A stretch of DNA of 51,674 nt from Lobulomyces angularis (lineage: Eukaryota; Chytridiomycota; Chytridiomycetes; Lobulomycetales; Lobulomycetaceae): positions 1 through 51,674 of the forward strand of contig JADHYX010000135.1 in assembly GCA_027604685.1 (NCBI GenBank), given 5' to 3'. Every line of letters starts with the position of its first letter. Within the stretch, counting starts at the first letter, position 1. The notes beneath the pieces are model-generated. The model worked only from the letters and a program-made list of their open reading frames with translations, ran no database searches and was not told where the DNA came from. Below are positions 35,733 through 48,297 of this stretch, piece after piece. Made by a program: the position numbers and the translations under genes.

Positions 35733-37618
35733 TCATGAATTAGTTCTACATTTTCTTTTTTCTTTTTTTATTATCAAGTTTAAATCTACATCAATTTTCA
35801 ATCTTCTTTTTTGACTTTTTTTATTATTAATTTTTTTAATACTCTCAAGTTTCACAGAATATGATATAATATCATTTTCTTTTTTTGCATCTTCCATCTT
35901 TATGTTCTCTAAATCTTCTATTTCTTCATTTTTTATTATTGAATTTTCTAGCGGTACTTTGTCATCTATATTTTTCTTAGTCTCAATTTCATCCAGTTCA
36001 AGCTCAGATAATGTTCTCTTTGATTTTTTTTCTTTAAATTGTCGTAAATCTGCGCAAAAAAGTATATTTTGCGCCCAGCCTAAAATTTATAATAAAAATT
36101 TAAATACTAAAATAAAAATATTATTTCATAACAATTAAATCTTGTTTTAGAGCTCTTTTTCAAAAAAAAAAAAAAATTTTTTTTTTATTATTGCTAAATT
36201 TACCTGCATAAACTCCAAATATTTTATAAAACATTTCAAATATTTCAAGGTAAGTGGCACTAGAAAGAGACTTTGATTTGGATTTAAAATTGTAATCTCG
36301 GGTAACAATCTAGTTACTTTAATAATAATTTAAAAATATATTAAACAAACCTGCCATACATGGCAATCAATAGGAATAGCCTCCGTTTTTCCTAATGACA
36401 TTAATAGGATACAGTCTGCAACTTTTGGCCCAACTAAAAAAAAAAGGAAAAAAATATTTTTATTCAAAAAATGAAAACAAACAATTTGACAAACCTCCAG
36501 TCAATTTTAATAATTCTACTTTTGCTTCAAAATAAGGTAATTTTTTTATATTATACAAAAAATCTTCTCCACCATTGTTCATTAAAAATTTTGCAGATTT
36601 AAAAATATATTTGGCTCTGTATCCAAACCCTAACTCACGTAGTTCGTCTAAAAAAGTATGAATATTTTCAAGTTAAAGTTTTCATGAAGCAGATAAAAAA
36701 TATTATTCTTTTTTAACCTTCCACTACATCTTTTGCTAAATCTTGAATTTCAGGAAAACTAAAAAATTCAACATCATTAAATTTTCCAATAAACTTCCCG
36801 TATTTTTTTGCCATCTTACTTATCATTAAAGTAATTCTACTTATATTATTATTACTGCTGCAAATAAAACTAAAGGTGTTTTCGACGGGATGCTGATCTA
36901 AAACCCTAATACCTAATTAACAAGAATTAGCCTTTGATGTTATACATTTAAATTTGTTGTTGTACCTTTGAAATTTTGAGATTTCATTCTAAAATTTAAA
37001 TCTGCATTTGACCAGACATTAAATAATTCATTAATATCTACGTTTAGTTGAAAATAACTCTTTAAAAAATTCAAATCTTTGTCGCCTTCTATATTTGGCT
37101 CCTCTTTTATGTTAATAGATTTTTCCATCCTAATAGCCTCAAAGTCATTTCCATCTTCTAATTTTATGTTTTCTTTTTTTGTAAAACCTTGTGTAGCTGC
37201 AGTTAAAGACTCCACTTCTCTTCTAAAAAGAATATTTTCATCTGCAATAAATGAAAAAAAAAAAAATAAAAATAAGAATGCAAAACTTGAAAAGAAAATT
37301 AAAAAAATAAAAGAATTGCTATTTGAATACCTCTTTGAACAAGTGAATAAATTTTGAAGTGTCCCTCAAAATTTTTCAACACTGAAGAATAAATAAGTTC
37401 GTTTTGAAGTTCGGATTTTATCCATCTTTGAAAGATAGTAAAAAATATACATTTTAATTGTAAAAAAACGAAAGAAATTTTTAACATTAACCAGATTGTT
37501 TTTACATATTTAATGATAGATTTATTTACCTAAAACTCTGACCACCAAATAGAGTTCTTTCTAAATCTAAATCTTTTGAAAGACATAAGAATTTAAATCC
37601 TTTATTTAACCTTTCCAT
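35733..37618 (-). CDS. OGG1: 8-oxoguanine DNA glycosylase/AP lyase OGG1
   Basis: A multi-exon minus-strand gene. OGG1 removes 8-oxoguanine opposite cytosine and cuts the abasic site, starting base-excision repair in nucleus or mitochondria. ATG 37618 leads to [14 protein letters not shown] joined to RW in the next exon, the N-terminal OGG1 signature. Later come [30 protein letters not shown], the helix-hairpin-helix with the catalytic lysine ([18 protein letters not shown]) and the catalytic aspartate in [11 protein letters not shown]. The domain ends [14 protein letters not shown]. After it a basic tail of about 80 residues carries likely nuclear signals ([14 protein letters not shown] and KKEKRK). 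An acidic insert of about 60 residues (near 37000-37170) lies between the two halves of the domain. The first exon is open upstream to an acceptor near 37679, so a further 5' exon may exist. Confidence 0.9.
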
Positions 37619-37974
37619 TCTGTTTTCTGCAAGTTTGTGGATTGTAATTTTATTTGGCAGTATTGAAGAAAAAGAGCGAATCTGGAAATTAAAAAGCTTT
37701 ATTATGTTAATTGATGTTTCTTGATGTTATTAGATGGTAGTTGCAAAGGTTATCAGGTTGAACACCTAATAAACTAAAGTTTTTTTTTTAAATAGTTTTA
37801 AAAAAATATACTTTTTTGAACTAATGGATGAATTAAAAGATAAATTAAATCTCTGACTTAAAAATATTACACAAAAAATATTTATTTAAAAAGAAAGAAT
37901 AAACTAATTCAGATACAAATACTAGAAACTAAAAATAATCTACTGAAAACATAAATCGAAACAGATGATAATTT
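37619..37974. other. Region upstream of OGG1
   Basis: The first 60 bases continue the OGG1 frame (IRSFSSILPNKITIHKL) to an acceptor-like site at about 37679, hinting at an unlocated first exon. The rest is AT-rich and without further signal. Confidence 0.45.
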
Positions 37975-38918
37975 TCAAGCAACAAAAGTGTTTGCATCTA
38001 ATTGAAATTCAGGTTTTGTAAAGGTGTGTGTTTCTTTAGGTGGCACCACTGAGGTCACTTGAAATTCTTTACGAAACTGAGCAAAATCTAAACTACTCAT
38101 GCGTTTCATTTCATTAACACCTCTTACAACTGTTGTTCTGGCAGAATGAAACACCTATTAAAAATTAATTATTGAATTAAAAAAAAATAAAATAACATAC
38201 TTTTTTAGCTTCCTTAACTGAGCCAACTATTACAACGATTAAACTAACAAAGGAAATGAAAGTTGCTAATGCAGAAGAAAATAAGAGCGGTAGACTTGAG
38301 CCGTGAACCATATCTTTGCCGAACTCAGCAAATTTAAAAAGTAAAATCAACCCAACACATTGCATCAATATTGAAATTAAATGTAAAAAGAGTCCACTAA
38401 ATTTAAAAAATTATCAGAGTTTATTTATTTATATTTTTTTTTGTAAGCTTTACCTTTTTAATCTGATAATTGAAGGGTCAGTCAAGCTTAACGGTTTCAT
38501 AACTTTTAAACTGTAGAATAGATGAAACACTAAATAACTGTTAAGTACCATTGACAATACTTCAATAAATGCTATTAATTTAATAGTACGGCAATTTATT
38601 AAGTTAGAAGAGGTGCAATTGGAAAAAAAACCAGCAGCGCTTGTCTAATAATAAATTTTAACAGTTTAAAAAAAAAAAAATTGATAATGTTATTTCAGCT
38701 ATACCGTGGTAGTGTAAAGTGTAGGAGTAAAGAGAGCTAAGAGAGTAAGAATAACGGAAATTGATAAAAAGAAGACCAACATCGAAATGGACTTTGTTCT
38801 TTTTTTTTCGCTTAGTTTTCTAGCTCTTTCACCAACTTAATAAAACAACGAGTTAAAGCCATAAAATGAGTTTTTATGAAAACTTACGATCCATGTACCC
38901 ATAAGAGTTTTTCGTCAT
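37975..38918 (-). CDS. Four-helix (tetraspan) membrane protein, family unknown
   Basis: Starts MTKNSYGYMD at 38918; several exons give about 250 residues. Four membrane helices are visible: MLVFFLSISVILTLLALF, AFIEVLSMVLNSYLVFHLFY, LFLHLISILMQCVGLILLF and LLFSSALATFISFVSLIVVI. The loop between helices 1 and 2 has two cysteines (NCTSSNLINC) and one N-glycosylation motif (NCT), which suits an extracytoplasmic loop. The cytoplasmic tail is short and ends DANTFVA. The layout resembles claudin, tetraspanin or Sur7-type proteins in topology only; I see none of their diagnostic motifs. It ends about 360 bp from the start of OGG1 on the same strand. Confidence 0.6.
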
Positions 38919-39790
38919 GCTGAAAAATTTTTTAGAAGGAAGTTGAGGTGAAGTTTAAATGTGAGATGAGCTGAGAGAGAATAAAAAAATGAAAAAGAAA
39001 AGGTTATTACCAAACATATTCATTTAAGACTTACGAAGAGAGACTTATTAAAAAAAAATTTATGAGAAGTAATTTTTTTTTTTTTTTGATTTTTCCAAAT
39101 TTTCGACACATAGTGGGTGTAAAAAAAAAAATTATTCAAATTTTTTAAGCAAGCTAGTTTGAACTCCTTATTTTCAAGGCAATTTTAAGTAATGTTGTAA
39201 TTTTACTGTATAAGAAGAACCTGGTCCACCACTTCCATTTACTTTCAATAGCAACAAATGAACTCCATTAATGGCTACATTCTTTTGTTGTAATTTTAGT
39301 TTATGGATAATAATGCATCATTAACTATGATTATTATAGAAAAGAGTACATAATAAATTGATTATAATAGATAAAAGTCAAGTGGAGAAATCTTATAACT
39401 TAAATTTTCAAAAAACATTTCTATTCTCTATTTCTTATAGTATATTTATAAAAAACTATATGTTTAAGCGCTAAATCATGTAAGTATGGTAAATGTAGAA
39501 AGAAAAAAGTAAATGTAGATAGTGATATGTAATGGTAAACTAGTATCTGTAATAATGAAAATAGGATAAATGTGGATGTAATAGAAAAGTAGGATATGTG
39601 CATACAATAGTAAATTAAATAGAAGTGTAATGGTAAATGGTAAATATATTTTCTACTTAAATTTATTAGTTTTATTGTATCTTATTATTTTCTATATTTT
39701 TTGGCTTGAGGCGATGAGGCTTTGCTTTCAAGGCTGTTTTTTGATTGGTGCAAAAAAATTCAAAGTCTACACTCAATTTTTGTTAATTCT
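38919..39790. other. Divergent intergenic region with weak repeats
   Basis: Separates the tetraspan gene (minus) from the Bem3-like gene (plus), so it probably contains both promoters. Between about 39480 and 39650 a loose series of gtaaatgtaga and gtaatggtaaa-like words recurs. No exon is supported. Confidence 0.5.
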
Positions 39791-42700
39791 ATGAGCAACA
39801 ATTTGAGTGTGTTTGAACCTGTCAGCGGTTTAATGCTGCCTCAAATCACCGCTGAAACTCTACTTAATAATGTAATTTTGGAAAGAAACACTCTCCGTCA
39901 ACAAAATGAACAACTTTGGAAAATTATTGAAAAACAGAAAATTCTTATTATGCAACTTCAAGATAATACCATTAGCAGTAAAGGTATTGCTATATATTAT
40001 TAATTTTTTTTTTTTTTATATTTTTTAGAAACAAGAAAATCCACAAATGGTAGGGAAAGAGTAACAAACTCAAAAATGCAACATCCCCCCTCCACTCAAG
40101 ATAGGTATAAAACTTCAATTGATCAGACTTTACCTCAAATTGCCCCTTCTCGAAGTTCTTCTTCAAATAATTCTCTGCAACAAAAATCTTCAAATTCTAA
40201 TACAACTCAACTTCCCAGTGTACAGTCTGCAAATCAGCCTAATTATCTTGCATCTCAAAGTTATTCTGGTGTCAACTCGGTAAATATATTAACTTTTTTT
40301 ACACTTTAACGCTGGATTAAATTTAGGGATCTACTGCTGAGAGCAAAAATCTTTCCTCACCAACTTTATCTGAAACAAGCAACGGGCATAATTTACCCAA
40401 GTTGGAAAATCACCAATCATTTAACAAATTGCCCAGAGCTGACCATGACACCAACAAAAATAGAGATTCTATTAGCAAAGAAAACGATGCTTTAAATTAC
40501 TCTCAAAGTGACCCAAGAAGATTATCCCTTAGTACAAAACCTCCACATCACATCAATGATGACTTGGCTTTAGGGCAAAAGGTCACAAAGGATTCCGTCA
40601 ATGACACAACTTCTATTCATATGGATGAACAACTTCAATTTGAAAGTAACCAACTGGACTCTAGCGATCCACAGCAATTTAAAATTAGTAGCGATGGAAT
40701 TGTAAACAATTTTTTAACAAATCTTTCACTTTCAACTTTTCCTCAAAATTTAAGTTTACCCAGGGGAGATAGTCTTATTTCAGCTGTTATCAATCCTGAA
40801 TCTGTTTTTAATTTGGACAACTTCAAAATTCTCTTTTTGGATGTAGTTAACAAAACAAAAAAAGTTGGTGGAAAAGAATTAAGCTATCTTTGTTTTAAAA
40901 TTTGTTCTAACACGGAAATTGAAAATGAACTGTGGAGGTGTGAAAAGCTGTATTCTGATTTTTTTGTATTCGATATGAAGGTAATTAATTTTAAATATAT
41001 TTTGGAATTTTTTATTTTTTTACTTTCATAAAAAAATAAAGGTGAAATCTTCACATACTCAGGATATTCTTTCTAAATTACAGAAAATTCCTGAAAAAAG
41101 TTTATTTCAACCTAATACTTCACCGCAAAAATTTGCCATTAGAAAGCAAAATATGGATAGTTATTTAGAAAAGTTAAAATCCACGCTGCCTACTGATCCG
41201 GAAATATTAAATTTTTTCAAAACAGATGTGGTGGAAAATGTTATTCACAGCAATTCGGACTCCTCTACCAAAATCAGTAATCTAGTTGAAAGTGAATTAA
41301 ATGAAGCTGTTAAAAACAATGTTGCAGCAGTAGATATTAACGTATTTTTTTTATTTTTGCAGTATCTAAAAACTAAACCGAAAAAAATTTAAATTAAATA
41401 GAAAGAGGGTTATTTAACAAAAAAAGGTAAAGGCTTTGGCGGATATACATGGAAAAAAAAATATTTTGTTTTAAGAAAAGGATTGATGGAATGCTACGAA
41501 ACTGTAATATCTAATCCATTTAAAAACTCAACAATTTTTTTTTTTAGAATGATACTTCGGCCTCTTCAACCGGAACAATTAAACTAAAGTATTGCACAGT
41601 AGATGTTAAAATAGGCTATGAATCTGATCCAGAGTACAAATATGCATTTTGTATAACAGAGTACAAAAAGGAAACTTTTAAACATAAAGCAAACCCTCCA
41701 CTGCAAGATGCAAAAGTAAATTGTAAATATGTTTTGCATTGTGTGGATGATTTAGAATGTGAAAGTTGGATAAAATCTGTGCAAGAAAACATAAATCTAG
41801 TAAGACCCCCAATTTTAACTGAAAAAACTCAAAACTCTACCGCTGAACGAAATATGAACCAAACTGATTTACAGCTAAACATGGAGCCAGGAAAGTTGAT
41901 GAAAAATGAAGCAAACAACTTTACTATTCAAACTGTTACTCCGCCAATCTCTCCAACGCAGCCAATTAGCATCAGACCAGCAAGCCCTTCCAGAAATTTT
42001 GTATCATCCAATTTAGCTCAACAGCAACAACCTAAATTTCGAAATCATATAGATGAAACCGAAAGAATTATGAAGCAAGCAACTGCACCAATAAACTCTG
42101 TCTTTGAAAATTCACCTTTTGCTCTTAATGGTACCATGGATCCAGTTAAGAAGGACATGGAAAACAAAGATTTACTTCAAAAAAAGAAGGAAGAAAAAAA
42201 TAAAAATAGAATGACAAACTTTTTTACAGGGGGAAAAAAAAAAATAGAAAAAGGTAATATATGTTTATAAAAAAATTTTTATGTAAAGGATAAATTTTAT
42301 TTTAATTTTAATAATTAAAGTTTTAAATGAAACTTCGGACTCTTCCAAAGTAGTTTTTGGAGTATCACTGGAAAAGTGCCTTCAGATATCTAAAATTAAT
42401 GAAAACTTTGAACTACCCTCAATAGTTTACAGGTGTATTGAATATTTAGATGCCAAAGATGGTAATTTTTTTTGAATTTTTCTTTTTTTTTTACTAGTCT
42501 ATTAGCTGTAAAGGAAGAAGGTATATTCAGGTTGTCGGGTAGCTCAGTGGAAATTCAAAAGTTAAAGGACCGGTTTAATTCTGGTAGCAATTTAAATTTT
42601 TGATTAAAAAAAAAATTCTAACTAACTTTTGAATTCAGAGGGTGACGTTGACTTAGTTAATAGCGGAGTATTTTACGATGTTCATGCCGTAGCTGGATTG

Positions 42701-43758
42701 TTAAAACTATGGTTTCGAGAATTAACTTCACCAGTTTTATCAACTGAAAAACAAAAAGACTTTTTACAACTGACAGGTTTCTAAAAAAAAAAAACAATTA
42801 AAAAGTTTTTTTTTTTTTTTTTTCATTCTTTTTTATTTATAATTGTTTTAAATTTTACATTTTTTTAATTTAAAAAAAAATAGAAATAAGTGACCGAAAT
42901 CAAAAAATACAACTATTAAAAAAACTGTGCTCTCAACTTCCAAGGTCGAACTACACTCTAATACGATCATTGATTGGTCATTTAATCAAGGTAGTTCAAT
43001 CCAGTGCAGTAAATAAAATGACCGTTCGTAATGTTGGAATTGTATTTGCTCCAACATTAAGCGTTCCTGCAGGAGTATTTACGTTAATGATGGCGGAATA
43101 TGATACAATATTTTGTTGGGATGGCTTAAATGACTCAGAGGTTGAAAGGAATGCTTTTAGCTCTGTTCCACTTGAAATCAAAGTAGATATTGGTCTGCAA
43201 CACAGCAGTATTTCAAATAATCCAAAATCTGATTTTGTAAATGATAAAACAGAACCTGTGACGGAAGATGGTGACGGTTTTTCAAATGAAGAAGTTAAAA
43301 TTAAGAAAAGAATACAAAAACAGGGAGCAATAAGAATACGCGCTGAGGCTTCGCAGAGTATGGTTTATGAAAACGATAATGGGGACATTGTGAGTGGTTC
43401 GTCATATGAAAGGTAAATATAAAATAATTGATTGATAGAGATAATTTTTATTTTTTATTTTACTAGTGATACACACAAGTTTCCTGAAGAAAGTTTACAT
43501 TTAAAACCACATGAGCCTCTTACTGAGTATGCAGAGGGAAACGAATCAAGACGGCCGAAGTCAGGGAAGAAATTACATTTACAGCAACCTAGTCAACCAA
43601 CTGAAAATGGTGAAAATCTAGTAATGGACGATGATCACAGTAGTTTAAATAGAAATTTTGTCAACAGTATAGAGGGGTCAAATTCTGCAGGAAGTCCTGC
43701 CGATAATAGTGAAGAAAGTAATAACAGTGAAGATGAGGTAGTAGTTATTGAGGATTAA
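39791..43758 (+). CDS. BEM3: RhoGAP with PX and PH domains (Bem3 type)
   Basis: A multi-exon plus-strand gene encoding roughly 1,000 residues. Bem3-type proteins switch off Cdc42 by stimulating GTP hydrolysis at sites of polarised growth. ATG 39791 begins a coiled coil (NNVILERNTLRQQNEQLWKI). A Ser/Asn-rich linker follows, then a PX domain (FKILFLDVV, LCFKICSNTEIENELWRCEK, FQPNTSPQKFAIRKQNMDSY) and a PH domain (KEGYLTKKGKGFGGYTWKKK to CESWIKSVQENI). The RhoGAP domain starts VVFGVSLEKCLQI and keeps the arginine finger in EEGIFRLSGSSVEIQKLK, plus LLKLWFRELTSPVLS and MTVRNVGIVFAPTLSVP. An acidic tail ends at 43758. The order PX-PH-RhoGAP is that of yeast Bem3. An upstream non-ATG extension from 39722 was not used. 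Confidence 0.9.
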
Positions 43759-44085
43759 AAAAATATATAGATTTTAAAAAAAAAAATAGTAGATAATAAT
43801 CTTTTTACTTATTTAAAATTTACTTAAAAAAAACTTTTACTTGCATCAAACATCAAATAATTTTAGTTAAATGTTGTAATTTTTAAATTCATTGTAAGAA
43901 GTTTATGACAAATAAAAAAAAAGAAGATGGTTTAGTTATGATTACTCAAATTTCTATTCTGTTGTTCTAAATTTAAATGTTTAATAGTAAAAATAGGTCA
44001 AAATTTAATAAAAATTTTTAGATACATATATTTTTTTTTTTTAAATTTTTCATTAGAAAGTTTTTAAAACAAAAAAAAAATAAAA
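43759..44085. other. Intergenic spacer
   Basis: Short AT-rich interval between two plus-strand genes; nothing recognised. Confidence 0.6.
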
Positions 44086-45150
44086 ATGTCTTTGGTAAAA
44101 AAAACTCTCGAAGCTTCAGAAACAGATAGTAACTTTGATTTTGATTCTTATTTAGTTGATTTGTAATTTATTTATTTATTATTATTTTTTTCTTACTTTT
44201 TTATTTTTTTCCCATTCTCTTTCATTTTTTTTTCTTTATACAGAATAATTAAAGATGCAAAGTCAATAAATAATAAAAATACTAATTTTTCTCCGTCGTT
44301 TAATGAATTGGATGAAGCATACCATTTAAAACCGAATATAAAACCGAATAAAATTTTTTTAGAAAACACTATAGTTAATACCACCCAACACAACAATTCT
44401 TTACTTAAAAAGTTAAATATAACAACTAGGAATGACTCTGCCAAATTTTCATCGAAATCGAGTAACTCTAAGTCTACTACCCACTCCATAACTTCTAAAA
44501 AAAGAAAAAATTCAGAATTGGAAACTTCAGATTGGAAAAGGAAATATAAAACTGGTGCAGAGGATGATTCAGAACTAAATAAACTTAACAATAATACAGA
44601 TAAACAACAAAAAGGAATTGCGAAAGGAAGAGGTTTTATGGAGGAAGGGGCAGATCGGTTGGACAAATACTTTAACAAAAATTATAACCCTAATTTAGAT
44701 GCTGATAACTTTGATGATACCAATATGGGTATGATAATGTTTTTTAATTTTTTTTTTTATTTTTTTAATTGATTTTTAATTTTATTTTTTTTTTATTTTA
44801 TTTTTTTTTATCTAGATATATATGTCGAAAATCTTATAGAATTTGCAGAAGAAAAAAAAAAATAAAAAAAGGAAGCAAAAAAAAAAAAAAAAGAAGAAAA
44901 GAGGAAAAAAAAAGAATTAGAAAAGGAAGAAAAAAGTAGATTAAAAAAATTAAAAAAAAAAAGTGACAAAAGAGAAGAAAAAGAAGTTATTTGTGTTGAT
45001 TCGCAGAGTGACAGTGATGACTCAAAATATAGAAGGAAGGATACTAATTCCAAAAGTAACTTTGACGATGGAAAACAGAAAGATGCTGATATTTTTATAC
45101 CCTTAGATGTAAAAAAGCCCATTAGGTTGGACCTTCCAACAAAGTGGTAA
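44086..45150 (+). CDS. Lysine-rich protein of unknown function with one in-frame TAA
   Basis: Starts MSLVKKTLEASETDSNFDF at 44086; a first intron ends at about 44243. The chain continues through SSKSSNSKSTTHSITSKKRK, KRKYKTGAEDDSEL and RGFMEEGADRLDKYFNKNYN. A second intron (about 44730-44817) joins NM to DIYVENLIEFAEEKKK. There a TAA (about 44863-44865) interrupts a lysine run. The same frame stays open for about 95 more codons: KKEAKKKK, an acidic and serine patch VICVDSQSDSDDS, and a sensible ending IPLDVKKPIRLDLPTKW at TAA 45148-45150. The downstream part has normal residue composition, so the stop could be a sequencing slip in the A-rich run, a recent mutation or readthrough. I recognise no domain; basic runs suggest a nuclear protein. 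Confidence 0.5.
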
Positions 45151-45772
45151 TGTCAAACAATATTTTTTTTTTTTTTTTTCTTTACTAATTACAACAAATT
45201 TTATTTTAATTTTATTTATTTTTTTTTTTTTGTGTTTAGCTTTTGGTAATTACAAAAATTTTTTATGTGGAATTATAAAGTGTGATTAGAAAAAAAAAAA
45301 AAAAATACAAACTTTCAAAAGATTTCAATTTTTTTAGTATCTCTTAAAAACATTATGAAACGTTTTTAAGCTTGGATTTTTGTAAATAAGTTTTTAAAAT
45401 TTATTTTTATTTTTTTATTTTTTCTATAGTACTAGGAAATAAAATAAAGAAAAAAAAAATCTCTTTTTTATTCATTTTATTTTTCATAGGACTGGTAATT
45501 TGAGTGAAATAACCTATCTACTATAATCCCTTTTCTGACCCCTTGTTTATTAAAAAATTCAACAATTAACACTTTTTTTTCTTTTATCATCATTTTTTAA
45601 AAACAGTTGGATTAGATAAACCTATCTCCTGCAAAATAGAGAAAAGAAAAACTTCACATAATTTTTATAATTATTAATATTATTATTATTATTATTATTA
45701 TTTTTAATCTAGATAATTTTTAATTAATAAAATACAGCATCACAATTTTTTGGTTTATTTTTCCTCTTAAAT
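45151..45772. other. Convergent intergenic region
   Basis: Spacer of about 600 bases of A/T runs with a short (tta)n tract near 45675-45702. No gene seen. Confidence 0.6.
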
Positions 45773-46829
45773 TCAGTCACTATCTTCATTATCCCAAGAA
45801 ACAGGTTTCTTTTCATTTTTTTTATTATTAATTTTTTTTTCAATTAAAAAATCATCTCTAGCCCAACTAACGGTATTTTCCTCATTTGCATCAACTTCAT
45901 TTTTTTTAATTGATTCACCTTCTACTGGATTTGGTGTTTGAGATTTTATCATATTTAGGAAAGAACTTTTTGAAACTACTGGAACTGAAAAAAAATAAAA
46001 TAAAATAAAAGGGATTTACAAAATAAAATAAAAATACCTTCTGAAGAATTTTTTTGTATTCCAACTGAAGTTACGTCATCAATTGCTTTTTGAGAGTGCC
46101 TGATGGCGTTAAATAATTTAACCACTAAAAAAAAACAAATTTAAACCTTTGAATTCTAACTATTTTTTTTTATATTTATTTTTTTTGTTACTGACCTCCC
46201 TTTGTAGAAATTTTTCTCAATTTTTTTTCAAACTCAACACTTGTTGGGTCACCTTTGCCAGGATTTATTTCTCTTTCCTTGTCTATTAAAATTTTATTTT
46301 CACTTTTTAAAAGTTTTTTTGCTTTTTCTTCTAATTTTTCATTATTAATTTTTTTTTCAATTTGTTTAAGTTTTGATAAGATGGGTCTCTAAAAAAAAAA
46401 AAAAAAAAAAAATTAAAAAAAGTTAAAAAATTAAAGTACTTTTGAATCTAGGCCAATATCTTTATTTAAAAGTCTTGCAATGGTATTAGTCATACCAGAA
46501 CTTTTATCACTTTTAATTTTTTTATCTTCAAAATTTTTTTCGTTTTCAGAATCTTCCAAGTTTGAATTTATATCATCGTAATTCAAGTCAAAGTCACTTT
46601 CAACTTCAGATTCTTTTTCTGAATCCGTTTCTTGAATGTTTTTAGATTTCTCATCCTTTTCTGTAACTTTTTTTTGATTGTTTTTTTTTTTTTTTATATC
46701 TGATAAATCTCTCTTGTTTTTTATTAATTCTTCCAATTCCTCCTCTGTTTTAAAAGTTTCCTGCTTCTTTTTTTTTGTTGTAGACTTTCCCGTTTTGTTA
46801 TTTCTTTCTTGGATTCTTTTTCTTTTCAT
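45773..46829 (-). CDS. RRP15: Ribosome biogenesis protein RRP15
   Basis: Four exons from ATG 46829 to TGA 45773, about 260 residues. Rrp15 is a nucleolar factor for processing of 27S pre-rRNA and assembly of the large ribosomal subunit. The first exon is highly charged with acidic and Lys-rich repeats, ending MTNTIARLLNKDIGLDSK. The next exon carries the conserved core RPILSKLKQIEKKINNEKLE, then EFEKKLRKISTKGV joined to VKLFNAIRHSQKAI; the G-VVKLFNA-R-Q core is the family hallmark. The C-terminal exons are less conserved and end VSWDNEDSD. Charged low-complexity ends around a small conserved core are normal for this family. It is convergent with the lysine-rich gene. Confidence 0.85.
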
Positions 46830-47263
46830 TTTTTTTTCTTTACCAAAAAAAAAAAAAAAAATTTTTTTCTTAAATTTATAAAATCTGTTTCATTTTTTAA
46901 TTTAAGTAAAATAACTAATTCTTATTTTTACATCTATTACTATTTAAATCAAGTTTTTTTGTTGAATCAAACTTTTTACTTTTTTTTAGAGTTTCCATTT
47001 TTAGTGAAATTTAAAACATCCTTAAAAGTCAAAAATTTATGAAAAAATTATTGAAGAAAAAATTCTGTGAAATCAATCCAACATTGTTTTGAAATATAAA
47101 AAAAGAAAAATGCAAAATTCTACTTTAAAAAAACATAAGATATATTAAAAAAAAAAAAATAATAACAGCAAATCTATATAAAAAAAAAAAATTTTTTTTA
47201 AAAGTTTTTGGAAGTTATTAAGAAACCAGCTTTTAAAATAACAAAACAAACATAATTATCTAT
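46830..47263. other. Intergenic region
   Basis: Between the start of RRP15 and the 3' end of the CAP-protein gene, same strand. Very A/T-rich, no exon-like sequence. Confidence 0.6.
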
Positions 47264-48297
47264 TTAATAACCAGAGTAAGCAGCAGACTTTGGTGCAGTG
47301 TATGGTTTAGCTTCAGCATCATTGGCAGGGGATTTTTTACCGTAGGTGGTCTTTTTACATGGTTTACCGTGTTTACCATATTTAACTTCAGCTTCAGGGA
47401 CAGTTTTAGATTCAGGAGCAGGGGGAGCTTCTTTGTATTCTTCCTCTTTTTTAACAGGAGCAGGAGGAGCTTCTTTGTATTCTTCTTCTTCTTTTTTAAC
47501 AGGAGCAGGAGGAGCTTCTTTGTATTCTTCTTCTTCTTTTTTAACAGGAGCAGGAGGAGCTTCTTCGTATTCTTCCTCCTCTTTTTTGTATTCTTGCTCT
47601 TTAATTTCTTGTTTTGGTTCAGGTTTGGTGTAGGTTTCTTCTTCATTGTTATCGTCATTGTAAGTAGGTTCCTTATGTTCATAGTCACCTCCACAACTGT
47701 ATTGATAAGCTGGTTCAGGAGAACCTAAAAAAAATATATTTTAGAAGAAAACTTTTTAAACAAAGTTTTACCTTTGGCAAAATCTTGAGACCAGTAAACA
47801 GTGTTTCCAGTTTTACAAGATGCATGACCTACTGAGGTATAGTCACCTAGTAAGTTTGCTCTGTGACCAGCTGAGTTGATCCATCCATCAAGAGCTCTTT
47901 GTTGATCAGTGGCACCGTAACCAGATTCGTTATAGATGTTTTCAGCTACTCCTCCCCAGTTGTAACCAGCTTGTTCAATACGGTCACCTAATCTTGAACC
48001 ATCAGCGCTGTGATCCAAGTTGTTGTATGCAGCCATAGCGTTACATTGAACTTTGGCAGCATCGTCTAAACGAGAGTCACCGACAAGTGGAGAAAGACCA
48101 TTTTGAGCTCTGTATTGATTGACACCGTTGACTAGGTGGCAGTATTGAGGGTTAGAAGGAGGAGCAGCACCGTAATAACCACCAGAAGGAGGATTTGGGT
48201 TGGAAGGAGTAGTTGGAGTGTAGTTTTCGTTGGTTTGTTGTTTGTTTGCAGAAACAGCAATGGCCAAGACAAAGACAGTAGCTAATTTGAAAGACAT
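47264..48297 (-). CDS. Secreted CAP/SCP (PR-1 like) protein with repeat tail
   Basis: Two exons, 48297 to about 47772 and about 47726-47264, give roughly 330 residues. A signal peptide (MSFKLATVFVLAIAVSA) precedes a Pro- and Asn-rich spacer and a CAP domain: CHLVNGVNQYRAQNGLSPL, then LDHSADGSRLGDRI, VAENIY, ALDGWINSAGHRANLL and VYWSQDFAKG. The His and Glu positions of the CAP cavity appear kept. CAP proteins are secreted and often bind sterols or lipids or act at surfaces. The second exon adds an acidic spacer, then tandem 15-residue repeats (VKKEEEEYKEAPPAP) and a basic end with KYGKHGKPC and TYGKKS. Base composition is clearly less AT-rich than in neighbours, suggesting strong expression. 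The tail recurs in the gene at the right edge. Confidence 0.9.
47411..47600 (-). repeat. In-frame 45-bp tandem repeat in the CAP-protein tail
   Basis: Period 45 bp, set by recurrence of ttaacaggag at 47451, 47496 and 47541. Each unit encodes VKKEEEEYKEAPPAP; three near-identical units plus diverged copies at both ends. Copy number is likely to vary between strains. Confidence 0.85.

Noticed and set aside
44193..45122. Minus frames opposite the lysine-rich gene
   Set aside because: Phe/Ser-rich mirror of Lys/Glu codons; no splice logic.
47346..47728. Plus frames rich in Gly, Ser and Phe across the CAP tail
   Set aside because: They are the reverse translation of the 45-bp repeats; the minus frame has the clean intron join and conserved tail.
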